From the NCBI GenBank assembly GCA_964403015.1, contig CAYOEJ010000013.1:1-41220 (forward strand): 41,220 nt of DNA. Direction: 5' to 3'. The notes below the pieces were generated by a model that made no database searches, was not told where the DNA came from, and worked only from the letters and a program-made list of their open reading frames with translations. The position numbers were made by a program, and so were the translations under genes. Source of the stretch: CAYOEJ01 sp964403015. Its GTDB lineage: Bacteria > Actinomycetota > Actinomycetes > Actinomycetales > Actinomycetaceae. Of the stretch, positions 25,136 to 33,045 are shown piece by piece. Numbering within the stretch: the stretch's first letter is position 1; every line of letters starts with the position of its first letter.

Positions 25136-26317
25136 ATGGAAGCATCAGATATCGGAAGTACGATCCTCACGATCGTCCTAGTCATTTTCGCGATTCTTGT
25201 TGTTCTCGCGATCATTCGTTCCGTACTTCAGGTTCATCAGGGATACACCGTCATCGTTGAGCGACTTGGTAAGTACCACAAAACACTCAAGCCTGGACTT
25301 CACTTCCTCGTGCCGTTCATCGATTCGGTGCGCCAGCGCATTGACATGCGTGAGCAGGTTGTTCCATTCCCGCCACAGCCGGTTATTACCTCGGACAACA
25401 TTGTGGTGAGCATCGATACGGTCATTTACTACCAGGTGACGCAACCCGAGGCGGCGACATACGAAATCGCAGACCCGATGGCGGGTATCGAACAGCTTGC
25501 TGTCACCACCCTGCGTAACATTATCGGCTCTATGGACATGGAGCAGGCACTAACGGGTCGAGACCAAATCAACGGTCAGCTTCGCGGCGTTCTTGATGAG
25601 GCTACGGGTCGATGGGGCATTCGAGTCTCTCGAGTCGAGCTGAAGGCTATCGATCCGCCGGCTACCGTGCAGTCTGCGATGGAGCAGCAGATGCGCGCCG
25701 AGCGTGATAGGCGAGCAGCGATTCTTACCGCTGAGGGCATCAAGCAGTCGGCCATTCTTACCGCCGAAGGTGAAAAGCAGTCGGCTATCCTTCGCGCCGA
25801 AGGCAATGCACAGTCAACCATTTTGCAGGCCCAGGGTGAGTCCCGAGCAATTCTTCAGGTCTTTGACGCTATCCACCGCGGTAACGCCGATCCGAAGCTG
25901 CTTAGCTACGAATACCTCAAGATTCTGCCCCAAATTGCAGACTCCCAGTCTTCCAAGCTGTGGATCGTTCCTACCGAACTCACCGCGGCCTTGGATGCTG
26001 TTACCAAGGGATTCACGGGTGCCGGCGATGATTTGTCACCGACATTAACCACAACCCATGTTGACTTCGGAGACGACGAGATCGCGGACTCGCTTGCAAA
26101 TACCTCTTTGCAGGACATCGACGAAGCGCTAGCCGATGCTAAGGGCGAAGCCAACCGTGCAACATCGGTTGCTGAGGAATCGGGTACACGTTCTGGTGCA
26201 CCATTCGATCCCACTCAGAGCCTCGGCCAGGAGCCGAACAAGCCTAAGCTTCCGCGTACGGACTACCCGGAGCCCCCGGCACCATCTCAGGATGACTTCC
26301 AGCCTCCGAAGCAGTAG
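25136..26317 (+). CDS. SPFH/stomatin-family membrane protein (QmcA-like)
   Basis: A 393-residue protein with one N-terminal membrane helix (about 8-28, TILTIVLVIFAILVVLAIIRSV), an SPFH/Band 7 domain (about 32-200, GYTVIVERLGKYHKTLKPGL ... VVPFPPQPVITSDN) and an Ala/Glu/Gln-rich coiled coil with three near-repeats of AILTAEGxKQS (about 200-230). A disordered Pro-rich tail follows, ending SQDDFQPPKQ. Stomatin-like proteins oligomerise in the membrane and work with NfeD proteins. The upstream nfeD gene is 20 nt away, so they form an operon. A terminator follows. Confidence 0.92.
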   Translation: MEASDIGSTILTIVLVIFAILVVLAIIRSVLQVHQGYTVIVERLGKYHKTLKPGLHFLVPFIDSVRQRIDMREQVVPFPPQPVITSDNIVVSIDTVIYYQVTQPEAATYEIADPMAGIEQLAVTTLRNIIGSMDMEQALTGRDQINGQLRGVLDEATGRWGIRVSRVELKAIDPPATVQSAMEQQMRAERDRRAAILTAEGIKQSAILTAEGEKQSAILRAEGNAQSTILQAQGESRAILQVFDAIHRGNADPKLLSYEYLKILPQIADSQSSKLWIVPTELTAALDAVTKGFTGAGDDLSPTLTTTHVDFGDDEIADSLANTSLQDIDEALADAKGEANRATSVAEESGTRSGAPFDPTQSLGQEPNKPKLPRTDYPEPPAPSQDDFQPPKQ

Positions 26318-26327
26318 AGCATTGAAT

Positions 26328-26361
26328 ATGAAGAGCGGGTGAGAAATCACCCGCTCTTCAT
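26328..26361 (+). terminator. Terminator hairpin after the SPFH gene
   Basis: A perfect 15-bp inverted repeat (26328-26342 and 26347-26361, core GAAGAGCGGGTGA/TCACCCGCTCTTC) around a GAAA tetraloop, followed by GTATTTG, so the T tract is weak. Confidence 0.85.
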
Positions 26362-26393
26362 GTATTTGGGGCAACTGTGCGATCCTTAAAGGC

Positions 26394-27242
26394 GTGATTA
26401 TTGAGATCAAAAGTATCGACGACCCACGTCTGGACGACTACCTACGGCTGACCGATGTAGCGCTTCGCAAGAAGCTCGAAGCGACGCATGGCCTGTACAT
26501 TTCTGAAGGCGCCAAGGTCATCGAGCGCTCACTCCAAGCGGGCCACCACCCCCGTTCGTTTATGGTCTCGCCGAAGTGGCTTGATAGCGTCCGGGAAATT
26601 TTGCGATCCCGACCCGACAGTTCTGACGACGGCGGAAGCACGCCAATCTTTGTCGTTCCTGAATTATTGATGGAGGAACTAACCGGCTTCCATGTGCACC
26701 GCGGTGCACTAGCGGCATTCGATCGAGCGCCTCTTGCAGATCCCTTGGAAATCGTTGGCCCCCAAAGTTCAGCACGCCGAATCGTTGTACTCGAGAACTT
26801 GGTCAATCACACGAACGTCGGCGCGGTTTTCCGCTCAGTCGCAGCGCTCGGATTCGACGCGGTGCTGGTCACGGACTCTTGTGCAGATCCGCTCTATCGA
26901 CGATCTGTTCGGGTTTCTATGGGCACCGTTTTTCAGGTTCCGTGGACGCGGCTGAGTAACTGGCCAAACTCGCTCGATCTTCTTAAGGAAAACGGCTGGG
27001 TGACAGCATCGCTCGCTTTGAACGATCGCGCGCTTTCGTTGGATGAATTTAGCTCTTTACCGTGCGTTACAGAGGAAGGATCGCGAGTTGCGTTGATTTT
27101 GGGAACCGAGGGTGACGGACTTTCGGATGCCACGATTTCACGAGCAGATTATTCGGTGGTTATCCCGATGGCTGGGGGAGTGGACTCACTCAATGTTGCT
27201 GCAGCTGGTGCTGTAGCCGCGTGGGAGTTGCGGGTTCGCTAA
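26394..27242 (+). CDS. TrmH/SpoU-family RNA 2'-O-methyltransferase
   Basis: A 282-residue protein. The N-terminal part (about 1-105) is a SpoU substrate-binding-type region; the C-terminal SPOUT domain has motif 1 LENLVNHTNVGAVFRSVAALG (about 130), motif 2 ILGTEGDGLSDATI and motif 3 VIPMAGGVDSLNVAAAGAV, which form the knotted SAM site. The target, 23S rRNA or tRNA, cannot be decided; actinobacterial relatives include thiostrepton-type and RlmB-like enzymes. GTG 26394 has no well-spaced ribosome site. Its TAA overlaps the TAG of the convergent XRE gene by 4 nt. Confidence 0.88.
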   Translation: MIIEIKSIDDPRLDDYLRLTDVALRKKLEATHGLYISEGAKVIERSLQAGHHPRSFMVSPKWLDSVREILRSRPDSSDDGGSTPIFVVPELLMEELTGFHVHRGALAAFDRAPLADPLEIVGPQSSARRIVVLENLVNHTNVGAVFRSVAALGFDAVLVTDSCADPLYRRSVRVSMGTVFQVPWTRLSNWPNSLDLLKENGWVTASLALNDRALSLDEFSSLPCVTEEGSRVALILGTEGDGLSDATISRADYSVVIPMAGGVDSLNVAAAGAVAAWELRVR

Positions 27243-27559
27243 CTTTCCCACTGAGCTTTGCGCGCTTGCTCGTAGAAAGCTTCGGCTCGCTTGTATTCGC
27301 CCAATGCATCGGCGAGGAGTTCCTCGACCTCGCAGTCAAGAACCTTCGCAAGTTTGATCAGCGTACTCAAGCGTGGATTCAACGGATAGTTTGACTTTCG
27401 ATCCGAGCGTGCGTGCTCCATGAGTTGGTAGTGGTTTCTATCCAATCCGGCTTCTAGGGCGACCTGTTCTTGAGTTTTTCCGATTTCATGACGACGCCGG
27501 ATGATTGTTTTGGCCAGCGTCGACGCCAGTACTCTCTCAGCTTCAGAAATTTCACGCAC
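27239..27559 (-). CDS. XRE-family helix-turn-helix regulator
   Basis: A 106-residue protein whose central part (about 12-75) is a Cro/C1-type HTH: LAKTIIRRRHEIGKTQEQVA, LEAGLDRNHYQLMEHARS, then LSTLIKLAKVLDCEVEELL. A short charged C-terminal helix follows (YKRAEAFYEQARKA). GTG 27559 is 6 nt after CATCCT on its strand, a -10-like hexamer, so the mRNA may be leaderless. The adjoining palindromes suggest autoregulation. It is divergent from a surface-protein gene, its most likely other target. Confidence 0.85.
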   Translation of the reverse strand: MREISEAERVLASTLAKTIIRRRHEIGKTQEQVALEAGLDRNHYQLMEHARSDRKSNYPLNPRLSTLIKLAKVLDCEVEELLADALGEYKRAEAFYEQARKAQWES

Positions 27560-27573
27560 CTAACGAGGATGCT

Positions 27574-27607
27574 GGGTAAACCCGGCGACGGTCAGGTGGG
27601 TATACCC
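27574..27607. promoter_or_regulatory. Two GGGTWWACCC palindromes, probable XRE operators
   Basis: GGGTAAACCC (27574-27583) and GGGTATACCC (27598-27607) are followed in both cases by GGC, giving a 13-base direct repeat with 24-nt centre spacing. The first lies just upstream of the likely -10 of the minus-strand XRE gene (27571-27566). Confidence 0.6.
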
Positions 27608-27618
27608 GGCATTCATGG

Positions 27619-27655
27619 TTGTCCACATTTATCACGATGAACGGGCTTATCCACA
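27619..27655 (+). promoter_or_regulatory. Pair of DnaA-box-like 9-mers
   Basis: TTGTCCACA (27619-27627) and TTATCCACA (27647-27655) lie in the same orientation 28 nt apart. TTATCCACA is a perfect consensus DnaA box and TTGTCCACA is the common actinobacterial form. Both are followed by TTYATC, extending the similarity to 15 bases. They sit between the XRE operators and the surface-protein start. Confidence 0.5.
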
Positions 27656-27722
27656 TTCATCGCTTGGGGGCGAAACGCTAGAAGCAGATTTTGCGATGGT
27701 TGCGTGGTCGAAAGGAGACACC

Positions 27723-29515
27723 ATGATCACATCATCACGCCTCGCAATAGCCACCATGGCTGCACTCGTCACGCCGCTGGTGCTCGCACCGCAGGCGCTG
27801 GCAACCGAGGATGAGTGGCAGGATGCTACAACCCTCAAAACTACACTTGGAGCGCTTTATCGAACCAGCGAACCCATTGCGCTGTGTACCGGAGACACCC
27901 AACTCAACTTTCTAAGTCAACGGCCGAGCATGTCCCAAGAGGATTTCGAATCGGTATCACAAACCCAAGCCGGCCAAACCTATACCTCTCGAGATACAGA
28001 GAGTGGCTGGGACACCACTATATCTTCAGCAAATACCGGCGTGATGGCAGCCATTCTAGACCTGTATGGAACACCTAAATTTTCTAAGACTCATGCCGAA
28101 TCTTTCGTGGTGGCAACACATATTCTCACTGATGATAAGCGCGACATTAGTGGGAATGCGACGCTCGTTAAGGAGGCGAATACCATTATTTCTGAGGCGC
28201 GAAAGCTGGCCGGTCCGCATACCGCCGGCGAGCTAGTTGCCGAGCACTCACAAGATGATCTGGTTGTCACAGGCTTCACCGTCAAAGGTGCCGAAGGCTT
28301 TAACATTCCTGAGGTTGCATTTGAAGCAACACTGACGGGAGGCGTTTGGGCTAACAGCTCCGACCCAGTCCTCAATGGGCATACCGCCACCGAAACGCAG
28401 ACCTTTGAGATCTTTCCAACCGGTTTCGGTTCGGTCTCGCTGAACGTCGTATATTCGGAGATTCCAGGGCATTCGTTTCGGACCGGCCACCATTCCGTTG
28501 CTCAAGATATGCATTTGGTAGGAGATCGAGGCGAACTCGTTCAGAGCTACACGCTACGTGATGCGGTTCGAGCTCCAGAGGTTCAGATGTCCACTCGTGC
28601 TTCACTGTCGATAGAGGGTGAGACTGGAATTCTGACAGATGAAATCACCGTCATGTCTGACGAATGGCCCAGAGCGGATGGGCAGAGCGCTGTGTTCGCG
28701 ATGACGGCCACAGCATACGGGCCTTTTGCCGAGGTTCAACCAGAGTCCGACGAGGTTCCACACGATGCACCTGTCTTTGCCGAAATGGCAATCGATGCGG
28801 ATAATCCGGGAATCTACACGATCACGTTTCCGCAGGCAGTTACTGTCGCCGGCTGGTACACGGTGGTGGTGAGCGGCCAGTTTGAGAATTCGGGCGTGTT
28901 TGCGGGGCTGGATGTGAAGCCGCAGCAAATGAGCTTTTTCGATCCTCTAGAAACTGTGGAAATGGTCATCCCGAAGCCTGAGCCGACGCCGGAACCAACT
29001 CCCGAACCAACGCCAGAGCCTGAAGCGACACCCGATCCCGAGCCGACCCCCGAACCAACGCCAGAGCCTAAGCCGACTCCCGAACCCGAGCTGACACCTG
29101 AACCGACACCTGAACCGACTCCCGCACCGACCCCCGAACCCGAGCTGACACCCGAACCTGAACCGACTCCCGAACCTGAACCCGAACCAACGCCCGAACG
29201 TGAGCCTGTGCAGGAACGGCGCGAGCCNNNNNNNNNNNNNNNNNNNNNNNNNNNNNNNNNNNNNNNNNNNNNNNNNNNNNNNNNNNNNNNNNNNNNNNNN
29301 NNNNNNNNNNNNNNNNNNNNNNNNNNNAACCTGAACCCGAACCAACGCCCGAACGTGAGCCTGTGCAGGAACGGCGCGAGCCCGTCGTCGTCGAGAAGAT
29401 TGACACTCAAGAAGAGCTCGCGGTAACCGGCCAAAGAAGCTTTGGCCTCGCAGTCTTCTCGATAGGATTGGCTGGTTTAGGCGGTGCTGCAATGATTGCG
29501 AAAAAGAGACTCTGA
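27723..29515 (+). CDS. LAXTG-anchored surface protein with Pro/Glu/Thr-rich stalk (contains assembly gap)
   Basis: ATG 27723 follows AAAGGAGA and starts a signal peptide (about 1-27, ending PQALA). Residues 28-415 form an ectodomain I do not recognise. From about 417 a PEPTPEPT stalk runs to ERREP. A 100-N run (29228-29327) interrupts the stalk; the right side resumes in another frame only because of the arbitrary gap length. It encodes VVVEKIDTQEELAVTG (LAVTG at 29417-29431), a hydrophobic helix and KKRL before TGA 29513. LAXTG is the class E sortase motif of Actinobacteria. If the 55-bp duplicate ends are merged, one frame of 545 residues results. No sortase gene is in the window. Confidence 0.82.
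29173..29227 (+). repeat. Left copy of a 55-bp identical contig end
   Basis: This segment, ending at the gap, is identical over all 55 bases to 29328-29382 just beyond it. The reading phase relative to the repeat is the same in both copies. Confidence 0.9.
29228..29327. other. Assembly gap of 100 N
   Basis: Exactly 100 undetermined bases, the usual placeholder for a gap of unknown size, inside the repetitive stalk of the surface-protein gene. The true length is unknown and could be zero or negative. Confidence 0.97.
29328..29382 (+). repeat. Right copy of the 55-bp identical contig end
   Basis: Starts at the first base after the gap and matches 29173-29227 exactly; then unique sequence continues into the anchor domain. 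Confidence 0.9.
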
Positions 29516-29540
29516 GTCCTGTTATGCAGCAGTAACTAGT

Positions 29541-29584
29541 CACATAGGTCGGGCTGGCAGAGAATAGCCGCCCCGACTTATGTG
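29541..29584 (+). terminator. Hairpin after the surface-protein gene
   Basis: CACATAGGTCGGG (29541-29553) pairs with CCCGACTTATGTG (29572-29584), 13 bp with one G-U pair, and an 18-nt loop. There is no T tract. A second stem, GCCCCGGT/ACCGGGGC (29594-29601, 29614-29621), spans the stop codon of the convergent trmL and may end that transcript. Confidence 0.6.
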
Positions 29585-29606
29585 TATCTGCCGGCCCCGG
29601 TGGTTA

Positions 29607-30083
29607 TCACGAAACCGGGGCAGAACCGTCAAAACCGAGTTGGCGCCACGCCTCATAAACTGCAATCGAAGCTGAATTAGCTAGATTGAGCGAACGACGG
29701 CCTGGCAGCATGGGAATCCTCAGGTGCTTAGTAATCCTTGAATCGCCGAGGACGTCCTCGGGGAGCCCGGTTGGTTCTGTGCCAAAGAGGAGAACGTCAT
29801 TGTGACGGTACTGCTCGGCGGCATAATTATTTTCGGTATGTGAGGTAAAGGCAAGAATGCGGCACTCATCGCCAAAGAATTCTTTTGCTGCCTCCCAGCT
29901 CGGATGTATCCGAAGATCTGCGAGGTCGTGGTAATCAAGTCCAGCGCGTTTAAGGTGGGCATCGGAAAAGTTGAAGGCGAGCGGCTCAATAAGATGCAGG
30001 CGGGCGCCAGTACATGCCGCTAAACGGATGGCGTTTCCTGTGTTCCCTGGAATCTTTGGCTCATGAAAAACGAAGTCAAGCAC
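29607..30083 (-). CDS. trmL: tRNA (cytidine(34)-2'-O)-methyltransferase TrmL
   Basis: GTG 30083 is chosen over ATG 30101: it gives MLDFVFHEPKIPGNTGNAIR, aligning with the start of known TrmL proteins, and 158 residues (E. coli 157). ATG 30101 falls in the loop of a terminator hairpin. SPOUT motifs are visible: EPKIPGNTGNAIRLA near 8, LLFGTEPTGLPEDV near 99, and RIPMLPGRRSLNLANSASIAVYEAWRQL near 122. The enzyme methylates the wobble base of tRNA-Leu. A TACCCT -10 lies 6 nt before this GTG. The C-terminus ends GFDGSAPVS. Confidence 0.92.
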   Translation of the reverse strand: MLDFVFHEPKIPGNTGNAIRLAACTGARLHLIEPLAFNFSDAHLKRAGLDYHDLADLRIHPSWEAAKEFFGDECRILAFTSHTENNYAAEQYRHNDVLLFGTEPTGLPEDVLGDSRITKHLRIPMLPGRRSLNLANSASIAVYEAWRQLGFDGSAPVS

Positions 30084-30095
30084 CAAATAAGGGTA
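30081..30095 (-). promoter_or_regulatory. -10 element TACCCT for leaderless trmL
   Basis: On the minus strand TACCCT (30095-30090) is followed by 6 nt and GTG 30083. The hexamer is part of the second arm of the terminator stem of the upstream gene. Confidence 0.5.
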
Positions 30096-30117
30096 GCGCA
30101 TCAGCGCTACCCTTATT
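30086..30117 (-). terminator. Terminator between the PEBP gene and trmL
   Basis: A perfect 14-bp inverted repeat (30086-30099 and 30104-30117, AATAAGGGTAGCGC and complement) with a 4-base loop, 15 nt after the PEBP stop at 30133. The T-rich stem end lies on both strands; the gene order makes the minus strand the likely direction. Confidence 0.85.
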
Positions 30118-30132
30118 GTTTCGCTCTATTAC

Positions 30133-30663
30133 TCAGTGCTTGTAAGTCACAGTTAGTGTCGCCCGAGCGATGATATGCGGCAGTGCGGCGAATGAAACGC
30201 GGGCTGGTGTAGCTGTTTCGGGATCTAATTCGAGAGTTTCGACGTCGATCGCGTGCACCGCGAAAATGTAGCGATGGTCGTGGTCTCCCTTCGGTGGCGC
30301 AGCTCCATAGAAAGAAAATTCGTTTGCGTCGTTTCGAACGTGACTAGCTGCGCCGGGGAGGAAGAGATCGGATTTACCGGCGTCAGCCTCGAGTGAGGTG
30401 GTGTTGCGATCGAGGTCGATGACCGTCCAGTGCCAGAAACCGGATGGGGTAGGAGCGTCGGGATCGAAACAGGTGACGATAAAGCCGCGAGTTTCATCAG
30501 GGAAGTCGCTCCACTCGAGAGCGGGAGATGTGTTTCCGCCGTCGGCTAGCTGCGCCTCCGGGACAGTCTCTCCCTCCTTTAACGTCGGGCTAGTCAGAGT
30601 AAAAGCTGGAACTTTGGGAAGTAGTTCGTAGGGATCTGGTGCAACAGGTCGTTCTAGGTTCAT
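30133..30663 (-). CDS. YbhB/YbcL-type phosphatidylethanolamine-binding family protein
   Basis: A 176-residue PEBP-family protein. The family segments are ADGGNTSPALEWSDFPDETRGFIVTCFDPDAP (near 41), GFWHWTVIDL (near 74) with the conserved His, and AAPPKGDHDHRYIFAVHAID (near 120). Bacterial members resemble Raf kinase inhibitor protein but have no established common function. No signal peptide is seen, so it is probably cytosolic. ATG 30663 lies 6 nt after TAGTGT. A terminator separates it from trmL downstream. Confidence 0.9.
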   Translation of the reverse strand: MNLERPVAPDPYELLPKVPAFTLTSPTLKEGETVPEAQLADGGNTSPALEWSDFPDETRGFIVTCFDPDAPTPSGFWHWTVIDLDRNTTSLEADAGKSDLFLPGAASHVRNDANEFSFYGAAPPKGDHDHRYIFAVHAIDVETLELDPETATPARVSFAALPHIIARATLTVTYKH

Positions 30664-30675
30664 ACACCCACACTA
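30661..30675 (-). promoter_or_regulatory. -10 element TAGTGT for leaderless PEBP gene
   Basis: On the minus strand TAGTGT (30675-30670) is followed by 6 nt and ATG 30663. Confidence 0.55.
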
Positions 30676-30733
30676 TGCGATGTTGTCTCCGCGCGGAAGA
30701 AAAATGGGCTGGTGTTCTGTCGGTGGCTACCCC

Positions 30734-30757
30734 TATGATTATCGAACAGACGTTCGA
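30734..30757 (+). promoter_or_regulatory. SOS promoter: -10 TATGAT and LexA box
   Basis: TCGAAC-AGAC-GTTCGA (30742-30757) is a perfect match to the actinobacterial LexA consensus TCGAACN4GTTCGA. A -10-like TATGAT (30734-30739) puts the transcription start inside the box, so LexA would block initiation. The first gene downstream starts at 30782. Confidence 0.9.
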
Positions 30758-30781
30758 ACAGTGGGATGGGAAGGGGGATCG

Positions 30782-31477
30782 ATGGATCACCGTCTAGCTA
30801 TTGCTCGCGAAGCTCTTGCGGAGGCGGAGCGTCGCGCGGGATTGCGAGTAGTTCGCGTAGAGGCAGGGAGCGCGTCAAGTGTTGTTGAGGCAGAGGCTGC
30901 AGCAGATGCGTATCAAGTTCCCGAGTATCTATCGAAAGTTTTTCCCCGTGGAATTCGACGTGGGCAACCCATTGCTCTTGACGGTTCTATGAGTTCTGCA
31001 ATTTTGCTTTCCGGTATCGCCGCTCAGCAGGGAGCTTGGGTGGCATTTCTTGGGATGACCAACGTGGGATGGTCGCTTGTTGAACAGAGCGGAATCGATG
31101 CTCGGCGTTTGGCTCATGTTCCTGACGTCGGGTCTCAAGCAGCTCAGGTGGTGAGCGCAGCAATTGACGGTTTTGATGTCGTGGTGCTGGGAGATCTGTC
31201 TTTGGATAGACGAGAGCAGCGTGTTCTTGAACGAAGAGTGCGCACACGAAACACGCTTCTTATCACGCTGGGGAGATGGCTAGCTCCTGCTCAACGCGTG
31301 CAATGCACTTTACTGGGCGTATATGGGATCGATAAGGGGCTAGGGCATATCCGTGGCATGAATTATCGAGTGAGCAGCAGTGCGGGCTCAGCGGATATTA
31401 CTTTTACTTCCGAGGGCTGGGCGTCAGCGAATGTTGTTCAGGGGCCGGCGACTAAGCGTTTGGAGTCTGTCTCATGA
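30782..31477 (+). CDS. imuA': ImuA' mutasome component
   Basis: ATG 30782 (begins MDHRLAIAREALAEAERRAG), with AAGGGGGA just upstream, gives 231 residues; the frame back to 30680 would cross the LexA box. The product is RecA-like in layout, with SKVFPRGIRRGQPIALDGSMSSAILLSGIAAQ at the Walker A position (no GKT, so ATP binding is doubtful) and VVVLGDLSLDRREQRVLERRVR. Its place before imuB and dnaE2 identifies it as the ImuA' accessory protein. In mycobacteria it is needed for damage-induced mutagenesis. The stop overlaps the imuB start by 4 nt. Confidence 0.85.
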   Translation: MDHRLAIAREALAEAERRAGLRVVRVEAGSASSVVEAEAAADAYQVPEYLSKVFPRGIRRGQPIALDGSMSSAILLSGIAAQQGAWVAFLGMTNVGWSLVEQSGIDARRLAHVPDVGSQAAQVVSAAIDGFDVVVLGDLSLDRREQRVLERRVRTRNTLLITLGRWLAPAQRVQCTLLGVYGIDKGLGHIRGMNYRVSSSAGSADITFTSEGWASANVVQGPATKRLESVS

Positions 31478-33045
31478 GAACCCGTGGAGTTGTATGGGTT
31501 CCAGATTGGCCCGTTGTTACCGCCATGATGCATGAAAACGTGGATCCCTCCGCCCCCGTAGCGGTTCTCTCGTCCAACCGTGTTATCGCAGCTAACGGAG
31601 CTGCGCTAGCTGGCGGAATTACGGTCGGCATGCGTAAGCGCACTGCGCAAGCAACTCTTCCTGATCTGGCTATCTTTAAACAGGATGTTTCGGCTGAGGT
31701 AGCCGCATTTGAAAGAGTGGTTCGCAGCTGCGAGGCACATATTGCCCACATGAGCATTCTTGAACCTGGCACACTTACTTTTTCTGCTCGGGGCCCAGTA
31801 CGCGCTGCCGGCTCTGAAGAGAAATTAACCGAGGCGCTTCTCGGTGAGATCGCTGCTGACTCCGGAATGGAAGCACATGTAGGTTTCGCCCAAGGGCTGC
31901 TCGGCGCAGTTCTTGCTGCCCGTAGGGATATGCAGATAACAAATTTGCGGGCCTTCCTTGACGGACAGCCTATGTCTGCAATTTTGGAGGCATGTTTTAG
32001 TCCGCAGGTGAAAAAGCGGCAATCTGCTTTCATCTCATCTCTATCGTCTCTAGGGGTTCGTTATATCGGAGACCTTCGGGGGTTGGATCGGGAAGCTGTG
32101 GTCACACGCTTTGGTGTGGCTGCTGTAGAGGCTCTTGCCCTCATCTCAGGGGAAGAGGAACTGGCATCGGGTCGTCTATATGAAGCCACCTCCTGCGTCA
32201 TAGATCGCGATCTTGATGACCCACTTGAAAGGATCGATCAAGCTGCTTTTCTTGCCCGTGAAATGGCAGAAATGCTCGTAGATGACCTCACTCGTAGGGG
32301 TGTCATATCTCGTGAAATCACTATTGAGACACGAGCGGTATCTGGAAGAAGTCGGCGCCGGTCATGGAATATTGACACCGCAAGTTCTCGAGATATCACG
32401 GATCGCGTGCGGTGGCAGTTAAGCGCGTGGATGGCAGAGGCAGAGGATGGCCCGGACTCCGGCATCATTCACTTAGGGATCAGTGCGAGCGAACTCTATC
32501 CGGCAGGATACGCGCAAGGAACGCTGTGGGGTGGAGATCGAACTCATGAAAAGGCCGCGCAGCGGGCAGTGAGCAGGATTCAAACTCTGCTTGGGCAAGA
32601 TTCGGTTGTTGTGCCTGAGAAAGTTGGGGGTCGTCAGCCTCAAGAGGCATATCTACTGACGTCTTGGGAGGCCGAGAAAGGAAAGCATGCGGATGTGGAT
32701 GCGCCTTGGCCGGGAGCAATACCGCAACCATGGCCAAGCACGTTGAAAGAGAAACCGGTCAAAGCAGCGGTGTTGGATCGGCTTGGGCACGAATGCTTGC
32801 TCAGCTCCCTAGGAACTTTTTACTGTTCCTACGGATGCGCAGATCCTCGCCCCGCACGGCTTGTTGAGGCAGAAGTTAGCTACGACTTGGTTGAATATGC
32901 AGGCCCATGGCTTCAATCGGTGGGCTGGTGGAACCCGCAAACCCAGCAGCGTAAAGCCTGGTGTGAAGCTGTGGACGAACAAGGTCGCGGACTTCTGTTT
33001 CACCGCGAACACCAGCAGTGGTGGCTGAGCGGGGTGTATGCGTAA
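31474..33045 (+). CDS. imuB: ImuB, catalytically inactive Y-family polymerase paralogue
   Basis: A 523-residue Y-family protein that lacks the catalytic acidic motif: the N-terminus reads VWVPDWPVVTAMM where active enzymes have DxDxFF. The palm/finger region and the little-finger domain remain (LSSLGVRYIGDLRGLDREAVVTRFG near 190). QGTLWG (348-353) lies where mycobacterial ImuB has its beta-clamp motif QLPLWG, followed by RTHEKAAQRAVSRIQTLLG. ImuB bridges the clamp, ImuA' and DnaE2. The stop shares one base with the dnaE2 ATG (TAATG). Confidence 0.9.
   Translation: MRTRGVVWVPDWPVVTAMMHENVDPSAPVAVLSSNRVIAANGAALAGGITVGMRKRTAQATLPDLAIFKQDVSAEVAAFERVVRSCEAHIAHMSILEPGTLTFSARGPVRAAGSEEKLTEALLGEIAADSGMEAHVGFAQGLLGAVLAARRDMQITNLRAFLDGQPMSAILEACFSPQVKKRQSAFISSLSSLGVRYIGDLRGLDREAVVTRFGVAAVEALALISGEEELASGRLYEATSCVIDRDLDDPLERIDQAAFLAREMAEMLVDDLTRRGVISREITIETRAVSGRSRRRSWNIDTASSRDITDRVRWQLSAWMAEAEDGPDSGIIHLGISASELYPAGYAQGTLWGGDRTHEKAAQRAVSRIQTLLGQDSVVVPEKVGGRQPQEAYLLTSWEAEKGKHADVDAPWPGAIPQPWPSTLKEKPVKAAVLDRLGHECLLSSLGTFYCSYGCADPRPARLVEAEVSYDLVEYAGPWLQSVGWWNPQTQQRKAWCEAVDEQGRGLLFHREHQQWWLSGVYA

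Noticed and set aside
29173..29382. The 55-bp identical segments as a biological direct repeat or mobile-element target duplication
   Set aside because: They abut a 100-N placeholder exactly at both ends and merging restores the frame, so an assembly overlap is the simpler reading. No transposase is nearby.
29328..29426. The peptide NLNPNQRPNVSL after the gap as the true C-terminus of the surface protein
   Set aside because: It results from the arbitrary 100-N length. The alternative frame restores the stalk, LAVTG, hydrophobic helix and KKRL.
28814..29543. Long Gly/Ser- and Arg/Phe-rich minus-strand frames across the gap
   Set aside because: They are the antisense of the PEPT-encoding repeats and depend on Ns being read as open.
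30680..30781. 34-residue upstream extension of ImuA'
   Set aside because: It would place the LexA box and -10 inside the coding region; ATG 30782 has a strong ribosome site.
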